This document shows, piece by piece, positions 21,495-31,630 of a stretch of 64,000 nt of DNA. The notes beneath the pieces are model-generated. The model searched no databases. It was not told where the DNA came from and saw only the letters and a program-made list of their open reading frames with translations. The stretch is from Rikenellaceae bacterium (GTDB lineage Bacteria; Bacteroidota; Bacteroidia; Bacteroidales; Rikenellaceae), in contig SUZJ01000004.1 of assembly GCA_015059945.1 (NCBI GenBank), positions 72,646-136,645 on the forward strand. The letters run 5' to 3'. How positions within the stretch are numbered: the first letter of the stretch is position 1; each line of letters starts with the position of its first letter. The translations under genes and the position numbers were made by a program.

Positions 21495-21517
21495 TTGCTT
21501 TGCGGCAGTTTGGTGGG

Positions 21518-22360
21518 TTAAACGTGGCTTTTTCTGCGCTGTGCGCCTCTAAGCGATGGCAAAGTTAGCAGTTTTACAATAAAAAGCGTCAAAGTGAGCA
21601 AAATTATTGTGGTTGCCCCTACGGGGAAGTCCATTTTGTAGGCCACCCAGATGCCCACAACATTGCCCACAGCCGCCAGAACCGACGACCAGAGGGCTAT
21701 CTGCGAGTAGCTCTTTGTGAGCGTCCCCACGATGGTTGGCGGAATAGTTAGCAGCGATATGAGCAGTACAATGCCCACCACGCGTATCGACAGCACAATA
21801 ACCACCGCCGTCATAACGGTCATAAAGGCCAGTATTGCATCGGCCCTCACACCCTGACTCTTGGCGTACTCGCGGTCAAATGCGGCATAGATTATGGGCC
21901 TGCGCCAAAGCAACATAACCACAATCAACACTACAACTACCACAGCCAAAGATATTATTCCCCAGCGTGTTACGGTAAGTATATCGCCAAATAGAAAACT
22001 CATCAGATTGGGCGCATAACCGGGCGTTGCAAAGATAAAGAGCGTACCGATGGCCATACCCAAGCTCCACACGATACCTATGGCCGAATCTTCGCGTATG
22101 CGACCCTTGGCACCTGCCCACTCTACGCCCAACGCCGAGAGTACCGCAAAAATCATCGCTCCGCCAATTGGATTGACCCCGTAGTGATAGGCTATGCCTA
22201 TACCGCCAAACGAGGCATGGGTAATACCGCCACTCAGAAAGACCATCCTGCGCGAAACCACATAGGTACCCACAATTCCGCAGGCTATGCCCGACAGAAT
22301 TGCTGCCCAAAGAGCCCCCCTCAGGAAGCCATATGTAGCTACTGCACTGAAAAAATCCAT
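21518..22360 (-). CDS. Metal ABC transporter permease (ABC-3/ZnuB family)
   Basis: GTYVVSRRMVFLSGGITHASFGGIGIAYHYG. Confidence 0.92.
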   Translation of the reverse strand: MDFFSAVATYGFLRGALWAAILSGIACGIVGTYVVSRRMVFLSGGITHASFGGIGIAYHYGVNPIGGAMIFAVLSALGVEWAGAKGRIREDSAIGIVWSLGMAIGTLFIFATPGYAPNLMSFLFGDILTVTRWGIISLAVVVVVLIVVMLLWRRPIIYAAFDREYAKSQGVRADAILAFMTVMTAVVIVLSIRVVGIVLLISLLTIPPTIVGTLTKSYSQIALWSSVLAAVGNVVGIWVAYKMDFPVGATTIILLTLTLFIVKLLTLPSLRGAQRRKSHV

Positions 22361-22453
22361 CTCTTCGTGGCCTATTGTTTATAAAATAGTGTGCAAATGT
22401 ACTCAAAAGTCGCAAAAAAATCATACTTTCGCACCAAATATGTAGCGTTAAAA

Positions 22454-23749
22454 ATGAAAGTAAGTTTTCACACTCTGGGCTGTAAGCTCAACTTTTCCGA
22501 AACATCTACTCTTGCTCGCGAGTTTGCCGCAGGGGGATATGAGCGTACCGACAAGGTTGCCGAGGCCGATGTGTGTGTCATCAATAGTTGTTCCGTAACC
22601 GAGCACGCCGACAAAAAGTGCCGCAACCTGATACGCCGACTTCACAAACTAAACCCCGCAGCAATTATTGCCGTTACGGGTTGCTATGCCCAATTGAAGC
22701 CTGCCGAGATTGCAGCCATCGATGGTGTAGACATCGTACTGAGCAACAACGACAAAGGCGACCTTTTCCGCAAGGTTACCGAGCTGGGCAAAAAAGGTGT
22801 GCGCCAAGAGGTTACAAGCTGTACTACCGAGGAGCTGACAAGGTTTTTTGCCGCCTTCTCGTCGGGCGACCGCACTCGTGCTTTCTTGAAGGTCCAAGAT
22901 GGGTGCGACTACTGTTGCAGCTATTGCACCATTCACAATGCGCGTGGCAGCAGCCGCAATATGCCCATTGCCGACCTGGTAAAAGAGGCCGAGCAGATTG
23001 CCGCCGAGGGCCATACCGAGATTGTGATTACGGGCGTAAATACGGGCGACTTTGGCCGCACTACGGGCGAGAGTTTTGCCGACCTGCTGAGGGCATTGGA
23101 CAAGGTCGAAGGCATTGAGCGTTATCGCATTTCGTCTATCGAGCCCAACCTGCTGACCGACGAGATTATAGACATCTGCGCTCGCTCGCCCAAGTTCCAG
23201 CCCCACTTCCACATCCCCATCCAGAGCGGTTGCGACCGCATACTTGCCCAGATGCGACGCAGGTACAATACAGCTACGTTTGCCCAACGCATTGAGGCTG
23301 TGCGCAAGGCTATGCCCGATGCTTTTATAGGCATCGACGTTATTGTGGGCTTCCCAGGCGAGAGCGATGAGGAGTTCCAGACCACCTACGATTTTTTGGA
23401 GAGCATTGCCCCTGCATACCTGCACGTTTTCCCCTTCTCGGCCAGGGCCAACACCCCCGCTTGGAGTATGCCCAACAAGGTGCAAGACTCGGTCAAGACG
23501 GCCCGTGCAGCCCGACTGGATGAGTTGTGCCACCGCCTGCATCGCGCTTTCTATCAGAAGTATGTGGGCACCGAGGCCACCGTATTGTTCGAGAGCACCC
23601 TCAAGGGCGGCTGGATGATGGGCTATACCGAAAACTATATAAAGGTAAAAATGCCCTACGACCGAAACTGCATCAACAAGACTATGCGCGTGGTGCTGAC
23701 CGAGGTCGATGAACAAAATGAGGAGATGTTGGCAAAAGCGATTATTTAG
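22454..23749 (+). CDS. mtaB: tRNA (N(6)-L-threonylcarbamoyladenosine(37)-C(2))-methylthiotransferase
   Basis: MKVSFHTLGCKLNFSE, radical-SAM CxxxCxxC (CDYCCSYCTIHNARG), HIPIQSGCD. Confidence 0.94.
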   Translation: MKVSFHTLGCKLNFSETSTLAREFAAGGYERTDKVAEADVCVINSCSVTEHADKKCRNLIRRLHKLNPAAIIAVTGCYAQLKPAEIAAIDGVDIVLSNNDKGDLFRKVTELGKKGVRQEVTSCTTEELTRFFAAFSSGDRTRAFLKVQDGCDYCCSYCTIHNARGSSRNMPIADLVKEAEQIAAEGHTEIVITGVNTGDFGRTTGESFADLLRALDKVEGIERYRISSIEPNLLTDEIIDICARSPKFQPHFHIPIQSGCDRILAQMRRRYNTATFAQRIEAVRKAMPDAFIGIDVIVGFPGESDEEFQTTYDFLESIAPAYLHVFPFSARANTPAWSMPNKVQDSVKTARAARLDELCHRLHRAFYQKYVGTEATVLFESTLKGGWMMGYTENYIKVKMPYDRNCINKTMRVVLTEVDEQNEEMLAKAII

Positions 23750-23751
23750 GC

Positions 23752-23759
23752 TATCTTTG
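23752..23759 (+). promoter_or_regulatory. -7 promoter element upstream of membrane sensor-like gene
   Basis: TATCTTTG, 20 bp upstream of ATG at 23780. Confidence 0.5.
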
Positions 23760-23779
23760 TAGAAAATATACAGATTGGT

Positions 23780-24529
23780 ATGAGAACTATACGTAAAAGA
23801 ATATCGTGGGGTTTTATAGCCCTTTCGTGTGTGTTGGTTGGATCGGGCATTATCAACTTGGCCGAGATGGGTAGGTTGCGTAGCGACACCAGTGCGGTGA
23901 TTGACGCAGCCACACTTACGACCGACTATGCCAGCGATATGCTCAACGCCCTGCAAAAGCAGAATAGTGCTGTGTTGGCTATGGTTATTCTCAACGAGCC
24001 CGAGCCCACACAAAAGTACCACGACGGCGTGTACGAGTTCAACTCGGCACTGCTTAAAGCCAACGAGGCGGGCATCAACACCAAGTCGGTGGGGCGTATC
24101 TACGAAGCCAACGACAACTACCACCAGATTGTCGAGCTCCACTCGCCCAACAACACCGAGATTGCCGACCGCAACTGGTTTATGACCTCATACTTAGAGG
24201 CTTACTACGCCCTCGATAGCGCAGTTAAGCACTATATGACCTCGCCCAGCACCTCCATTTCGGCCCGCACAGCCAACTTGGAGCAGGACGTCTACCGCAC
24301 CATTACCCCCAGTATCATTACACTTATGGTGGCTCTGGTGGTGGTGCTTATGCTCTACTTCTTTATCGACACCTACTACCTGCGCCCCGTAAAGCGCATT
24401 GGCAAGGGACTCGACAACTATGTAGCTACAGGTGCCCCCTACCAAGTAAAGATTGAGGATAAGAGCGAGCTAAGCACACTGAATAACAATATAATAGAGC
24501 TCACAAGCCGTATCAAAAAACAACAATAA
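23780..24529 (+). CDS. Two-TM membrane protein with extracytoplasmic helical (4HB/MCP-like) domain and terminal HAMP-like segment; no output domain
   Basis: N-terminal TM, ~150-aa helical loop, second TM (SIITLMVALVVVLMLYFF), HAMP-like tail YLRPVKRIGKGLDNYVATG... Confidence 0.7.
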   Translation: MRTIRKRISWGFIALSCVLVGSGIINLAEMGRLRSDTSAVIDAATLTTDYASDMLNALQKQNSAVLAMVILNEPEPTQKYHDGVYEFNSALLKANEAGINTKSVGRIYEANDNYHQIVELHSPNNTEIADRNWFMTSYLEAYYALDSAVKHYMTSPSTSISARTANLEQDVYRTITPSIITLMVALVVVLMLYFFIDTYYLRPVKRIGKGLDNYVATGAPYQVKIEDKSELSTLNNNIIELTSRIKKQQ

Positions 24530-24552
24530 AGCCCCCCGAAACGTAAAGAGTT

Positions 24553-26016
24553 GTGGAAGAGAGAAGAGATATAAGGCTGCAAATAGTCTTTAAGTATATA
24601 GGAATGGTGTTGCTGTTCGACTCGGTATTTATGCTGCTGTCGGCACTCATATCCTATTTCAATGGCATCGACGAGGGCTTTGCCCCCTTGCTGCTGTCGT
24701 TTATCTTCACAGCCGTAATTGGTGGCTTTCCGCTGATATTTGTGGGCAAGAGCGACCGACTGAGCTCGAAGGAGAGCTACGCCATTGTGATTGGCGGTTG
24801 GTTGGCATCGTGTATTGTGGGTATGTTCCCCTACCTGCTGTGGGGTGGCGAGTTTAGCGTCATAAACGCTTGGTTTGAGAGCGTTTCGGGCTTCACCACC
24901 ACAGGTGCATCTATTCTCAACAACGTAGAGGCTCTGCCCAAGGGGTTGCTCTTTTGGCGCAGTTCTACCCACTGGATTGGTGGTATTGGCGTAGTGATGT
25001 TTGCACTGGTTATTATGCCTATGATTGGCCGCAGCCGTATGGTGGTGTCCAACCTCGAAATATCGTCGATGGCCAAGGAGAACTACCACTACCGCTCGTC
25101 GAAGATTATGCGCATCCTGCTGGGTGTCTACTTGGGTATGACCATTGCCAACACCATTGCGCTGAAAATTGCTGGTATGGGTTGGTTTGATGCCGTAAAC
25201 CACGCACTATCGACCATTTCGACGGGTGGTTTTAGTACCCGCAATGCAAGCATCGGAGCCTACAATAGCCTGACTATCGAGCTAATAACCATATTCTTTA
25301 TGTTTGCCAGTAGCCTACACTACGGCATCATCTATGCAACCATCATTGGCGGCAAGAACAATGTGTTCCGTACCGAGAATAGCAAGTTCTACATCAAGGC
25401 TACGCTGCTGATGTGTATCATTGTGTCGCTGTCGCTGTGGGCCAACCACACCTACGGCTCGCTGGGCGAGGCTCTGCGCCACGGCGTGTTCCAGGTGGTA
25501 ACCATTGTTTCGACCACAGGTTTTGCTACGGCCGACACCAACATTTGGCCCTCGCTGGCAGTGTGTGTGCTCATCTACCTCTCGTTGCAGGGCGGTATGG
25601 CGGGCTCGACCAGTGGTGGTTTAAAGAGCGACAGGGTACTGGTTGCGGGCAAACTTATTCGCGCCCGCATAACCCAACAACGCCACCCCAACTCGATAGT
25701 GCGCATCAAGAGCAACGGCTCGGTACAAGATGCCAGCATAGCCAACTTTGCGGTGCTGTATATAGTAATCTACGGCTGTATTGTGCTGGGTGGCACGCTC
25801 ATAAATGCCGCCTGCGGATTGGACACCACTACGGCATTTACCGCCTCGGTGGCCTCGACGGGCAACATTGGCCCTGGCTTTGGCGAGGTAGGCTCAATGA
25901 GCAACTTCTCGGCAATGCCCGTTGTGGTCAAGATTGTCTGCACACTGCAGATGCTCTTGGGCCGTCTTGAGATTTTTGGACTTTTGCAATTCTTCTTGAT
26001 GAAATGGTGGAGATAG
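24553..26016 (+). CDS. trkH: TrkH-family potassium uptake protein
   Basis: Selectivity-filter-like repeats FTTTGAS, STGGFSTRN, STTGFATAD, STGNIGPGF. Confidence 0.93.
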   Translation: MEERRDIRLQIVFKYIGMVLLFDSVFMLLSALISYFNGIDEGFAPLLLSFIFTAVIGGFPLIFVGKSDRLSSKESYAIVIGGWLASCIVGMFPYLLWGGEFSVINAWFESVSGFTTTGASILNNVEALPKGLLFWRSSTHWIGGIGVVMFALVIMPMIGRSRMVVSNLEISSMAKENYHYRSSKIMRILLGVYLGMTIANTIALKIAGMGWFDAVNHALSTISTGGFSTRNASIGAYNSLTIELITIFFMFASSLHYGIIYATIIGGKNNVFRTENSKFYIKATLLMCIIVSLSLWANHTYGSLGEALRHGVFQVVTIVSTTGFATADTNIWPSLAVCVLIYLSLQGGMAGSTSGGLKSDRVLVAGKLIRARITQQRHPNSIVRIKSNGSVQDASIANFAVLYIVIYGCIVLGGTLINAACGLDTTTAFTASVASTGNIGPGFGEVGSMSNFSAMPVVVKIVCTLQMLLGRLEIFGLLQFFLMKWWR

Positions 26017-27467
26017 TACGACGCATAGGACTAATACTTGTGGCCACACTGGTAACGATTACCGGGCTGTGGGCCCAAACGGGCAACTCGTTCACCGAGC
26101 GACAGTTGCGCCAGCTCAACCTGCGCAGCGAGCGCGTGGCTGCCCAGATTGCCCAGACCGAGCAACTGCACGCTGCCGAGCCCAACGACTCGTTAGCCGT
26201 AGTGCTACACGAACTGCGCCGCCAGGCACAGACCATTGCCCAGACTATCGCGCGACTCGAGGCCAAGCAACAAGAGGCTTTGACCGAAGCCACTGCGCCC
26301 ACCGAAACCGAGGAGCAGCAACAAGAGGTGGATGAACTGGTTGAGCGATTGGCCAATCCGTTCAAATTTGCGATGATGCGCTATGCGATTATCGAGCGCG
26401 AGATTGTGGCCGAGTTCGACACCTACCGCAACCTCTACGACACCGCCCGCCTGAGCCTTACCACCTACGACGAGGCCACCTGCTTGGCCGATGCCAAGAG
26501 TGCCCGCAGTGCCTACAACAAGGCCATCGAAGGGCTACTGGCCTCTGCCACAGTGATTGCCGATCGTAGCGACCACCTCTTTACGAGCAAGTCAGACATC
26601 CTGAAACGCTTTGCCGACTCGCTCTCGATGGCCGACGACAAGGCATACTTTATCGAGCAGGGCAACAGCATCGAGGCCAGCCTGATGGAGGAGCTGAGGG
26701 GCAAATGCACCGACCCCGACGTAGCAATGTACCCCTACCGCAAGGCAGCGCTGATGAACCTCGAAGTAAAGATTACCCGCCGCTTGTGGGGCGCTCATAA
26801 GGCCGACTCGCTCGTTACGCTTATGGCCCAAATTGTTCCGAGCGAGGCACTTTTTGCTCCGCTCGACAAGCCCAAGTGGGCCGAGGCCAAGTATGGCGAG
26901 GTGGCCATACACAAACAGAATAAGTATAGCGGTGTGGGCAACATCCCCCGCATCAAGCCCCCCTCGCAGGGCGAGGTCTACTCCTATGTGCTGGGCAACT
27001 ACGCCTCGCTGCCCTCGATTAACACCTTCCGCAAGGCAGCCCCCCTCTATACCGAGCGTAGGGCCGACGGCCGCACCTACGTTTATGCTGGACTCTACCC
27101 CACCGCCAAGAGTGCCCAGCAGGGGCTCGAGACGCTACGCAAGGCGGGCTTCAAACAGCCAACGCTGGTAATGTGGCAAAACGGACTCAGGCGCGACGAC
27201 TTTGTCGACCGCTCGGCACAGGCCACAGCTCCCAAGGCGGCAATGTTCCGCATAGAGATTAGGGGTGCCAACTATGGCCTGAGCGAGGCTGCGAGCGCGG
27301 TTATTAAGGAACAGGCGCCACGCAAGGAATTGTCGAAGTTCACTACCGAGGTGGGTGCCATTGTTTATACACTTGGTATCTTCACCAAGGAGGCCGAGGC
27401 CGATGCGCTTGCCAAAGCCATTGGCGCAGCCGATAGCACCATCAGCGTGAGAGTAGTGAAGATTTGA
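26004..27467 (+). CDS. Secreted protein with C-terminal SPOR-like repeat(s)
   Basis: Signal peptide ending LWAQ; coiled-coil N-terminal region; AGLYPTAKSAQQGLETLRKAGFKQPTLV and YTLGIFTKEAEADALAKAIGAADSTISVRVV. Confidence 0.7.
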   Translation: MVEIVRRIGLILVATLVTITGLWAQTGNSFTERQLRQLNLRSERVAAQIAQTEQLHAAEPNDSLAVVLHELRRQAQTIAQTIARLEAKQQEALTEATAPTETEEQQQEVDELVERLANPFKFAMMRYAIIEREIVAEFDTYRNLYDTARLSLTTYDEATCLADAKSARSAYNKAIEGLLASATVIADRSDHLFTSKSDILKRFADSLSMADDKAYFIEQGNSIEASLMEELRGKCTDPDVAMYPYRKAALMNLEVKITRRLWGAHKADSLVTLMAQIVPSEALFAPLDKPKWAEAKYGEVAIHKQNKYSGVGNIPRIKPPSQGEVYSYVLGNYASLPSINTFRKAAPLYTERRADGRTYVYAGLYPTAKSAQQGLETLRKAGFKQPTLVMWQNGLRRDDFVDRSAQATAPKAAMFRIEIRGANYGLSEAASAVIKEQAPRKELSKFTTEVGAIVYTLGIFTKEAEADALAKAIGAADSTISVRVVKI

Positions 27468-27480
27468 GTTGAAAGTTGAG

Positions 27481-27566
27481 GCAAATGCGAGTAAGCGAGA
27501 GCAGAGATTGCTTGCAAGCTATGCCGAGCAGGAGCATTTTAGAACAAGCGTCAGCTTGGTCAATTG
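27481..27566 (+). repeat. ~86-bp dispersed intergenic repeat, copy A
   Basis: GCAAATGCGAGTAAGCGAGAGCAGAGATTGCTTGCAAGCTATGCCGAGCAGGAGCATTTTAGAACAAGCGTCAGCTTGGTCAATTG; near-identical to 51635-51720. Confidence 0.9.
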
Positions 27567-27619
27567 TAAGTTACTTAAAGCCCTTAATGTCTTTGTTACT
27601 CTTATATCTCCTACAAACA

Positions 27620-27662
27620 AAATAAAACGTCGAGCAGCCCTACACTGCCCGACGTTATTTTC
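27620..27662. terminator. Bidirectional terminator between SPOR gene and lpd
   Basis: AAAATAAAACGTCGaGCAG-ccctaca-CTGCcCGACGTTATTTT. Confidence 0.75.
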
Positions 27663-27684
27663 TTATGTGTCGCTATAATCTCGA

Positions 27685-29064
27685 TTAGTCCAGGATTGCC
27701 TCGGTTGCCTCCAACAGGCCCTCGTACATTGTGGGGTGCGAGTGAACGGTCTGGGCAATCTGGCGAGCGGTGATGCCGAGTTGTTTGGCCAGCGTGGGCT
27801 CGCCAAGCATCTCGGTTACGCTACCGCCAATAATGTGTGCGCCAAGCAGTTTCTCGCTCTCGGCATCATAGACAAGTTTCACAAAGCCATCCCTATCACC
27901 TGCGGCAGTAGCCTTGCCCGAAGCCATAAACTGGTACTTACCAACCTTCACTTGGTAGCCCTGCTCGATGGCCTGCTTCTCGGTCAAGCCCACCATTGCC
28001 ACCTCGGGGGTGGTGTAGACACACGAGGGAATGGTCGAGTAGTCAATGGGCGCAGGGGTGTGGCCACAGATAGCCTCTACACACACCGTAGCCTCGGCCG
28101 AAGCAACGTGGGCAAGTGCGGGGGTGGCAATGATGTCGCCAACGGCATAGATGCCCTCTACATTGGTGCGGAAGTACTGGTCTACCACAATCTTATCGCG
28201 CTCGATGGCCACGCCGAGCTCTTCGAGGCCCAGGCCCTCGATGTTAGACTTAACACCTACGGCCGACAGCACAACCTCGGCATTGAGGGTTTCGACTCCC
28301 TTCTTACCCTCGACGTCTACCTCGCAGCCATTCTCGCCTACCCTAACGGCCTTAACGCCAGTCGAGGTCATAACCGTCACTTTCATCTTGCGGAACGAGC
28401 GCTCCAAAGTGCGGCTAACCTCCTCATCGGCCAGTGGCAGCATATTGGGCAGGTACTCCACAACAGTAACCTTAACGCCCAGAGCAGCATATACCCACGC
28501 AAACTCGCAGCCAATAGCACCCGAGCCCACAATAATCATACTCTCGGGCAACTCGCTCAGTGTCAGTGCCTCCTTCGACGAGATAATCCTCTTGCCATCG
28601 ACGGGCATAATAGGAATCTCCCTTGGGCGCGAACCAGTGGCCAGAATGATGTGGTCGGCCTCGACGCACTCTACCGCCCCGTCGGCTGCGGTAACCTCTA
28701 CAACGCCTTTGGCAGCAATGCGACCGCTACCGATGAGCACATCTACGCCGGCTTTCTTGAACAAGAAGTCCACACCCTTGTTCATCTGTGCGGCTACGGC
28801 CCTACTGCGGGCAACAATCTTGTCGAGCGAGGGGCGCACGGTGCCCTCGAACTCTATGCCATACTGGTCGGCTGCGGTAATGTAGTGGTAGACCTGTGCA
28901 CTCTTGAGCATAGCTTTGGTGGGGATGCAGCCCCAGTTAAGGCAAACACCACCCAGCTCGGCACGCTCTACTACGGCAACGCTTTTGCCCTTCTTGACAG
29001 CTTTGAGTGCGGCAACGTGACCAGCAGGGCCACTACCAATGACTACGATATCGTATTTTTTCAT
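27685..29064 (-). CDS. lpdA: Dihydrolipoyl dehydrogenase
   Basis: GSGPAGHVAALKA, GGVCLNWGCIPTKAML, C-terminal HSHPTMYE. Confidence 0.95.
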   Translation of the reverse strand: MKKYDIVVIGSGPAGHVAALKAVKKGKSVAVVERAELGGVCLNWGCIPTKAMLKSAQVYHYITAADQYGIEFEGTVRPSLDKIVARSRAVAAQMNKGVDFLFKKAGVDVLIGSGRIAAKGVVEVTAADGAVECVEADHIILATGSRPREIPIMPVDGKRIISSKEALTLSELPESMIIVGSGAIGCEFAWVYAALGVKVTVVEYLPNMLPLADEEVSRTLERSFRKMKVTVMTSTGVKAVRVGENGCEVDVEGKKGVETLNAEVVLSAVGVKSNIEGLGLEELGVAIERDKIVVDQYFRTNVEGIYAVGDIIATPALAHVASAEATVCVEAICGHTPAPIDYSTIPSCVYTTPEVAMVGLTEKQAIEQGYQVKVGKYQFMASGKATAAGDRDGFVKLVYDAESEKLLGAHIIGGSVTEMLGEPTLAKQLGITARQIAQTVHSHPTMYEGLLEATEAILD

Positions 29065-29111
29065 CTCTCTATGTGTGTATTAAGGTTTTTTAGGTATCTG
29101 TTCACAAACTC

Positions 29112-30752
29112 TTATTTAACCACCCTGAGCACCTCGCCATTGTCGGCAGCGATGGCGCGCAAGAATTTCTCGCTATAACCGGGCTGGTCGGGGAATGCGG
29201 GCTGTTTGGGGCTGTGACCGTTATTGAGGAAAGTGCCATCCTCGGCCTGCTTCTTGATGTTGCCGTCGATGTACTTAACCATCAGATAGTCATCCAGCTC
29301 GCTCCACTTCTGCCACAGAGCCTGAGCGTTATCGACCGACCACTTGGTGGCCAATTTCTTCATCTTATCGGTCTTTTTGTTCGACAACTGCTCGTCTTGT
29401 GCCAGAATCTCAACCAACATTTTGTTCTCCCACTCGTCAATCACTTTGCGCACCTCGGCACCAATGTAGTCGTAGCGCAGATAGGCAAACTGGGCGATAC
29501 GGTTGGTCACCCAGAACATCGACTTGTCGCTGTAAGTCAAGATGTCGGCAGTCTGCTCGCTCAGACACTCGGGCACCTCGGTCGAGCCGCAGTAGATAGG
29601 AGTCAGGGGCGAAGTTGCGGCATCGTCGGTACCAAACCAGATAACGCCACCCACGGGATCGGGCAAGTTCTGGCGAGCCTGTGCCACAAACCAGAAGCCG
29701 GTCTGCTGGGTTGCGATAGCCCTCTCATTAACGTACTCAACGCCATCTACCTCAAAGCCCATAGGCCTCCAACGGTAGGGGCATTTGCTGCCACCTGCAC
29801 CAATGTCGGTAGTCATATCCATAACGGTACCCTCGTAGTGGTCGCGCATCATATCGAATACATCTTTGGGCGAGAGCTTGCGGTTGGGCTTAACCCACAG
29901 AGGCATAGGATTGTTGGGGTTGTGGCCCAGAGCGTAGTCCTCATACTGCTCCATACCGTCGGCATACTGGCGGAAGAAGGCCCATACCCTCGCCTCGCAG
30001 CCACGCATAGCGCTGAAATCCAGAGGAGCATAGGCGTTGCAGAAGCTGAAATCTTTGTCCTCGCCGCTGAAATAGCCCTGCTCGCGTGCAAACGAGATTA
30101 CATCGGGGGCATAGAGGCAGTTCTCGGGGTCATCGAGGGGGAAGGTCGAGATTCGGGCCTGGTTGGCGTGGGCCGAGATGTAACCATCGGGCACACGACG
30201 TGCAACCCACACGATACCCTTGTTGTTGGGGCCTTTGCCAATGAGCTCCATAATCCACACCTCGTTCTTGTCGGCAATGCTGAACGACTCGCCACTCGAA
30301 GCGTAGCCGTGGGTATTGGCCAGCTCAACGATGCAGTCGATAGCCTCGCGTGCGGTTTTGCACCTCTGCAAGGTGATGTAGATGAGCGAGCCGTAATCGA
30401 TACCACCCTTGGGGTCTTCGAGCTCGTGACGGCCGCCAAAGGTGGTCTCGCCAATGATGAGCTGATACTCGTTCATATTACCAATGGTCGAGTAGGTCTG
30501 TGCCACCTGTGGAATCTCGCCCAAGTAGCGGCTGGTGTCCCACTCGTATACCTTCATCAGCGCGCCTGCTTTGTACTTGGCTGCTGCGTTGTGGTAGAGT
30601 GCTCCGTAGAGTTGGTGTGAGTCGGCTGCGTAGGAGACCATATTGCTGCCGTCGGTCGATGCGCCACGAGTTACTATCAGGTTGGTGCAGGCCAGTGCGC
30701 TACCCCAAGCCAAAACTGCGGCAAGTGCTGTTGCAAAGAGTCGTTTATTCAT
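29112..30752 (-). CDS. Peptidase family C69 dipeptidase, secreted
   Basis: Signal peptide then N-terminal Cys (SALACTNLIVTRGASTDGSNMVSYAADSH). Confidence 0.92.
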   Translation of the reverse strand: MNKRLFATALAAVLAWGSALACTNLIVTRGASTDGSNMVSYAADSHQLYGALYHNAAAKYKAGALMKVYEWDTSRYLGEIPQVAQTYSTIGNMNEYQLIIGETTFGGRHELEDPKGGIDYGSLIYITLQRCKTAREAIDCIVELANTHGYASSGESFSIADKNEVWIMELIGKGPNNKGIVWVARRVPDGYISAHANQARISTFPLDDPENCLYAPDVISFAREQGYFSGEDKDFSFCNAYAPLDFSAMRGCEARVWAFFRQYADGMEQYEDYALGHNPNNPMPLWVKPNRKLSPKDVFDMMRDHYEGTVMDMTTDIGAGGSKCPYRWRPMGFEVDGVEYVNERAIATQQTGFWFVAQARQNLPDPVGGVIWFGTDDAATSPLTPIYCGSTEVPECLSEQTADILTYSDKSMFWVTNRIAQFAYLRYDYIGAEVRKVIDEWENKMLVEILAQDEQLSNKKTDKMKKLATKWSVDNAQALWQKWSELDDYLMVKYIDGNIKKQAEDGTFLNNGHSPKQPAFPDQPGYSEKFLRAIAADNGEVLRVVK

Positions 30753-30842
30753 TATTATTTTGGATTAAAAATTTAGTTTCGCCTACCAATTCAACAAAAA
30801 TACAAATTTATCGCTAAATTTGCCAAACAAACCACACCAAAA

Positions 30843-31502
30843 ATGTCTATCACATCGCAAATTAAATATCTGCACGAGAGTCTGCCCAGCGAGGTAAGGC
30901 TCGTGGCTGTGTCGAAATTCCACCCCATCGAGGCTCTTCGTGAGGCCTACGATGCGGGCCAGCGCATATTTGGCGAGAGCCGCCCACAAGAGATGACCAC
31001 CAAACAGGCTGCCCTGCCAGCCGATATCGAGTGGCATATGATTGGCCACTTGCAGACCAACAAGGTGAAGATGATTGCCCCCTATGTGGCGCTTATTCAC
31101 TCGGTCGATAGCGAGCGCCTTGTGGCCGAGATTGACCGCTGTGCCGCCCGCGTAGGGCGTGTGATTGACATCTTGTTCGAGGTACACTTGGCTGCCGAGG
31201 AGAGCAAGAGTGGCTGGAACGAGGCCGAACTGAGGGTGTTTATCGACTCGGGGGCCCTGGTCCACTACCCCAACGTGCGACTGCGCGGACTGATGACCAT
31301 TGGCACTCTGACCGATGATATTGAGCTAAATAAGAGCGAGTTTTGTGCTCTCAGGGATTTGTATACCGAGTTACGCCCCCGCTTTGGCGAGGCTTTTGAC
31401 ACGCTGTCGATGGGTATGACCTCCGACTACCGCGAGGCCATCGAGTGTGGTAGCAATATGGTGCGCATCGGCTCGATGATTTTTGGCGAAAGGGTTTATT
31501 AA
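30843..31502 (+). CDS. yggS: YggS-family pyridoxal-phosphate homeostasis protein
   Basis: VAVSKFHP, FGESRPQEM, WHMIGHLQTNKVK, GMTSDYREAIECGSNMVRIG. Confidence 0.95.
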   Translation: MSITSQIKYLHESLPSEVRLVAVSKFHPIEALREAYDAGQRIFGESRPQEMTTKQAALPADIEWHMIGHLQTNKVKMIAPYVALIHSVDSERLVAEIDRCAARVGRVIDILFEVHLAAEESKSGWNEAELRVFIDSGALVHYPNVRLRGLMTIGTLTDDIELNKSEFCALRDLYTELRPRFGEAFDTLSMGMTSDYREAIECGSNMVRIGSMIFGERVY

Positions 31503-31538
31503 ACGTCGACCGACAACCGTCAACCGTCGACCGACCTA
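31502..31538. repeat. 7-bp tandem array, ~5 units of ACCGTCA/ACCGACA type
   Basis: AACGTCG ACCGACA ACCGTCA ACCGTCG ACCGACC. Confidence 0.75.
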
Positions 31539-31567
31539 AGGCTATTATTAAAGCCCTTAAAGAAACA

Positions 31568-31603
31568 ACAAAGGCGAGCGGACACTACCCCACTCGCCTT
31601 TGT
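31568..31603. terminator. Bidirectional terminator between convergent yggS and M23 gene
   Basis: ACAAAGGCGAG ... CTCGCCTTTGT. Confidence 0.65.
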
Positions 31604-31630
31604 CTATTCAATGTCGTTTGACGTTTGACA

